A DNA stretch of 6,777 nt from Phyllobacteriaceae bacterium (GTDB taxonomy: Bacteria; Pseudomonadota; Alphaproteobacteria; Rhizobiales; Ancalomicrobiaceae). The translations under genes and the position numbers were made by a program. Positions 5,516-6,777 of the stretch are shown in pieces. The notes under the pieces were generated by a model, which saw nothing but the letters and a program-made list of their open reading frames with translations, was not told the DNA's origin and ran no database searches. The DNA is taken from contig JAAYVT010000731.1 in the NCBI GenBank assembly GCA_012517025.1, forward strand, positions 1-6,777. Direction: 5' to 3'. Within the stretch, counting starts at the first letter, position 1; each line of letters begins with the position of its first letter.

Positions 5516-6250
5516 GTGCTGACGACGCTCTACGCTTGTCTCTTCTACGGCGCGACGGCGATCTTCCTCGTCGGCATGGGGCTGCGGGTCACCCGTTTCG
5601 CCCGCACGCCGGCGCCTTTGAAGATCCCGACCATGCCGGCGCCGACCACCTCGTCGGGCGTCGCCTTCCGCCTTTTCCGTGAGGTGACGCTGTTTCAGAG
5701 CCTGTTCCGCGCCAACAAGTGGATCTGGGTGTTCGCCTGGATCTTCCACGTCGCGCTCGCCGTCGTGTTGCTGCGCCACCTGCGCTACTTCGTGCAACCG
5801 GTGCCGCTGCCGATCGTCTGGGTGCAGCCCTTCGGCATCCTCGCCGGCTTCGCCATGGTCGCCGGGCTCGCCGGCCTGTGGGCCCGCCGCGTCGTGGTCG
5901 AGCGCATCCGCTACATCACCGGTCCGTCGGACCATCTGATGCTGGCGTTGCTGGTCGGCATCGGCGTCTCCGGTCTCGGCATGAAGTTCGTCGCCCACAC
6001 CGACATCATCGCCGTCAAGGAATTCTTCCTCGGCCTGATGCGGCTCGATCCGCAGCCGATGCCGTCCGACCCGATCCTGCTCGTCCACCTCGGATTGGTG
6101 GCGACGCTGATGATCGTCTTCCCCTTCTCCAAGCTGGTGCATGCCGCCGGCGTGTTCTTCTCGCCCTCGCGCAACCAGGTCGACGACGCTCGTGAGCATC
6201 GTCATCTGGCGCCGTGGGCGGCGAAGCTCGAAGCCGACCGCGCGAGGTGA
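5516..6250 (+). CDS. dsrM: DsrM, haem b membrane subunit of the DsrMK(JOP) complex
   Basis: DsrM is the NarI-like cytochrome b that links cytoplasmic DsrK to the membrane quinone pool. From the GTG at 5516 the protein is 244 residues, the short form usual in sulfur oxidisers. About five membrane segments can be seen: near 4-24, 68-88, 102-122, 140-157 and 188-213. Membrane-located histidines that could bind haem b include His78, His88, His140, His191 and His209, the last in PFSKLVHAAGVFFSP. GTG 5516 is preferred because AGGGGGAAGG (5502-5511) lies directly before it. An in-frame ATG at 5498 would add MAGGRP but has no ribosome binding site. dsrK starts 5 bases after the stop codon, so the two are likely translationally coupled. 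Confidence 0.93.
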   Translation: MLTTLYACLFYGATAIFLVGMGLRVTRFARTPAPLKIPTMPAPTTSSGVAFRLFREVTLFQSLFRANKWIWVFAWIFHVALAVVLLRHLRYFVQPVPLPIVWVQPFGILAGFAMVAGLAGLWARRVVVERIRYITGPSDHLMLALLVGIGVSGLGMKFVAHTDIIAVKEFFLGLMRLDPQPMPSDPILLVHLGLVATLMIVFPFSKLVHAAGVFFSPSRNQVDDAREHRHLAPWAAKLEADRAR

Positions 6251-6255
6251 GCCCG

Positions 6256-6777
6256 ATGGATGCGATCACCCCTGGCGCCGATCTCGATCGGCCCGACCCG
6301 CTCGAATTTCCGCCGCTCTGCCCCGGCGCGATGGAAGCCTCCAAGCCCTGGCCGGCCGCGCCGGATCACCAGAAGGCGCTCGGCTTTCCCGGTGAGCTCG
6401 TCGAGAACTGGAAAGAGGTCGCCATCGCCAAGATGGGCGAGCTTCTGGAGAAGAACCGCGCGCTGCGCGTCTACCTCGACAGCTGCGTGAAGTGTGGCGC
6501 TTGCACCGACAAGTGCCATTATTTCCTCGGTACCGGCGACCCGAAGAACATGCCGGTCGCCCGCCAGGACCTGTTGCGCAAGGTCTACCGCCGTCATTTC
6601 ACCCTCGCCGGTAAATATCTTCCGAGCCTCGTCGGCGCGGAGGACCTCACGGAGGAGGTGATCGACGATTGGTACTCCTATTTCCACCAGTGCTCGCAGT
6701 GCCGGCGCTGCTCGGTCTATTGTCCTTACGGCATCGACACCGCCGAGATCTCGATGGCCGGGCGTGAGATCCTCGAC
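6256..6777 (+). CDS. dsrK: DsrK, HdrD-like iron-sulfur subunit, 3' end missing
   Basis: The first 174 residues of DsrK are present and the frame is open at the window edge. DsrK is the cytoplasmic, membrane-associated Fe-S subunit related to heterodisulfide reductase HdrD, and it is thought to act on the DsrC disulfide/trisulfide. Two ferredoxin-type Fe4S4 motifs are intact: Cys77, Cys80, Cys83, Cys87 (CVKCGACTDKC) and Cys146, Cys149, Cys152, Cys156 (CSQCRRCSVYC). The catalytic CCG-type domains would lie in the missing C-terminal part. The N-terminus has the typical proline-rich lead (LEFPPLCPGAMEAS). The start ATG 6256 has GAGGTGA overlapping the dsrM stop codon, so it is coupled to dsrM. 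Further dsr genes such as dsrL, J, O and P would be expected downstream but are not seen. Confidence 0.96.
   Translation, partial: MDAITPGADLDRPDPLEFPPLCPGAMEASKPWPAAPDHQKALGFPGELVENWKEVAIAKMGELLEKNRALRVYLDSCVKCGACTDKCHYFLGTGDPKNMPVARQDLLRKVYRRHFTLAGKYLPSLVGAEDLTEEVIDDWYSYFHQCSQCRRCSVYCPYGIDTAEISMAGREILD

Noticed and set aside
5471..6205. A 244-codon open frame on the - strand across dsrM
   Set aside because: It is the complement of the dsrM coding region, with hydrophilic low-complexity content and no domain.

Overview
The window carries the 5' part of a dissimilatory sulfite reductase (dsr) operon of the oxidative (reverse) type. The order is dsrA-dsrB-dsrE-dsrF-dsrH-dsrC-dsrM-dsrK, all on the + strand, with dsrK running off the right edge. 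Placing dsrEFH directly after dsrAB, with no dsrD, is the arrangement of sulfur-oxidising bacteria such as Allochromatium vinosum, not of sulfate reducers. The DNA is very GC-rich, and strong GGAGG-type ribosome binding sites precede most genes. The proteins look proteobacterial. A phototrophic or chemolithotrophic sulfur-oxidising alphaproteobacterium is the best guess, but the genus cannot be read from the sequence.

Layout. From 1 to 836 on the - strand lies the N-terminal 278 residues of a TauD/TfdA-like Fe(II)/2-oxoglutarate dioxygenase with an HxD metal motif. It is transcribed away from the operon. From 837 to 1269 is a divergent intergenic region with an AT-rich core (about 940-1060), a candidate sigma70-like promoter for dsrA and a leader of about 230 bases. 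dsrA (1270-2562) and dsrB (2678-3769) encode the siroheme/Fe-S sulfite reductase. dsrE (3842-4240), dsrF (4254-4655), dsrH (4667-4978) and dsrC (5016-5348) encode the sulfur relay. dsrM (5516-6250) and dsrK (6256 onward) encode the membrane electron-transfer module. Three gaps in the operon (dsrA-dsrB, dsrB-dsrE, dsrC-dsrM) hold hairpins with no T-tract. The dsrC-dsrM gap also has a 24-codon ORF whose Shine-Dalgarno sequence lies inside a hairpin arm.

How the genes work together (known from the family). Sulfur from stored or imported sulfur is loaded on DsrEFH and passed to the C-terminal cysteine of DsrC. DsrAB, acting in reverse, oxidises DsrC-bound sulfur to sulfite. DsrMK, with partners expected beyond the window, is thought to handle the DsrC redox cycle and couple it to the quinone pool.

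The main oddity is in the sulfur relay. DsrE keeps its catalytic Cys78, but DsrF has no cysteine at all (Ser39 at the usual site) and DsrH has Ala20 where A. vinosum has Cys20. I see no wholly new system here. The interest lies in this one-cysteine DsrEFH, the hairpins between genes, and the divergent dioxygenase.
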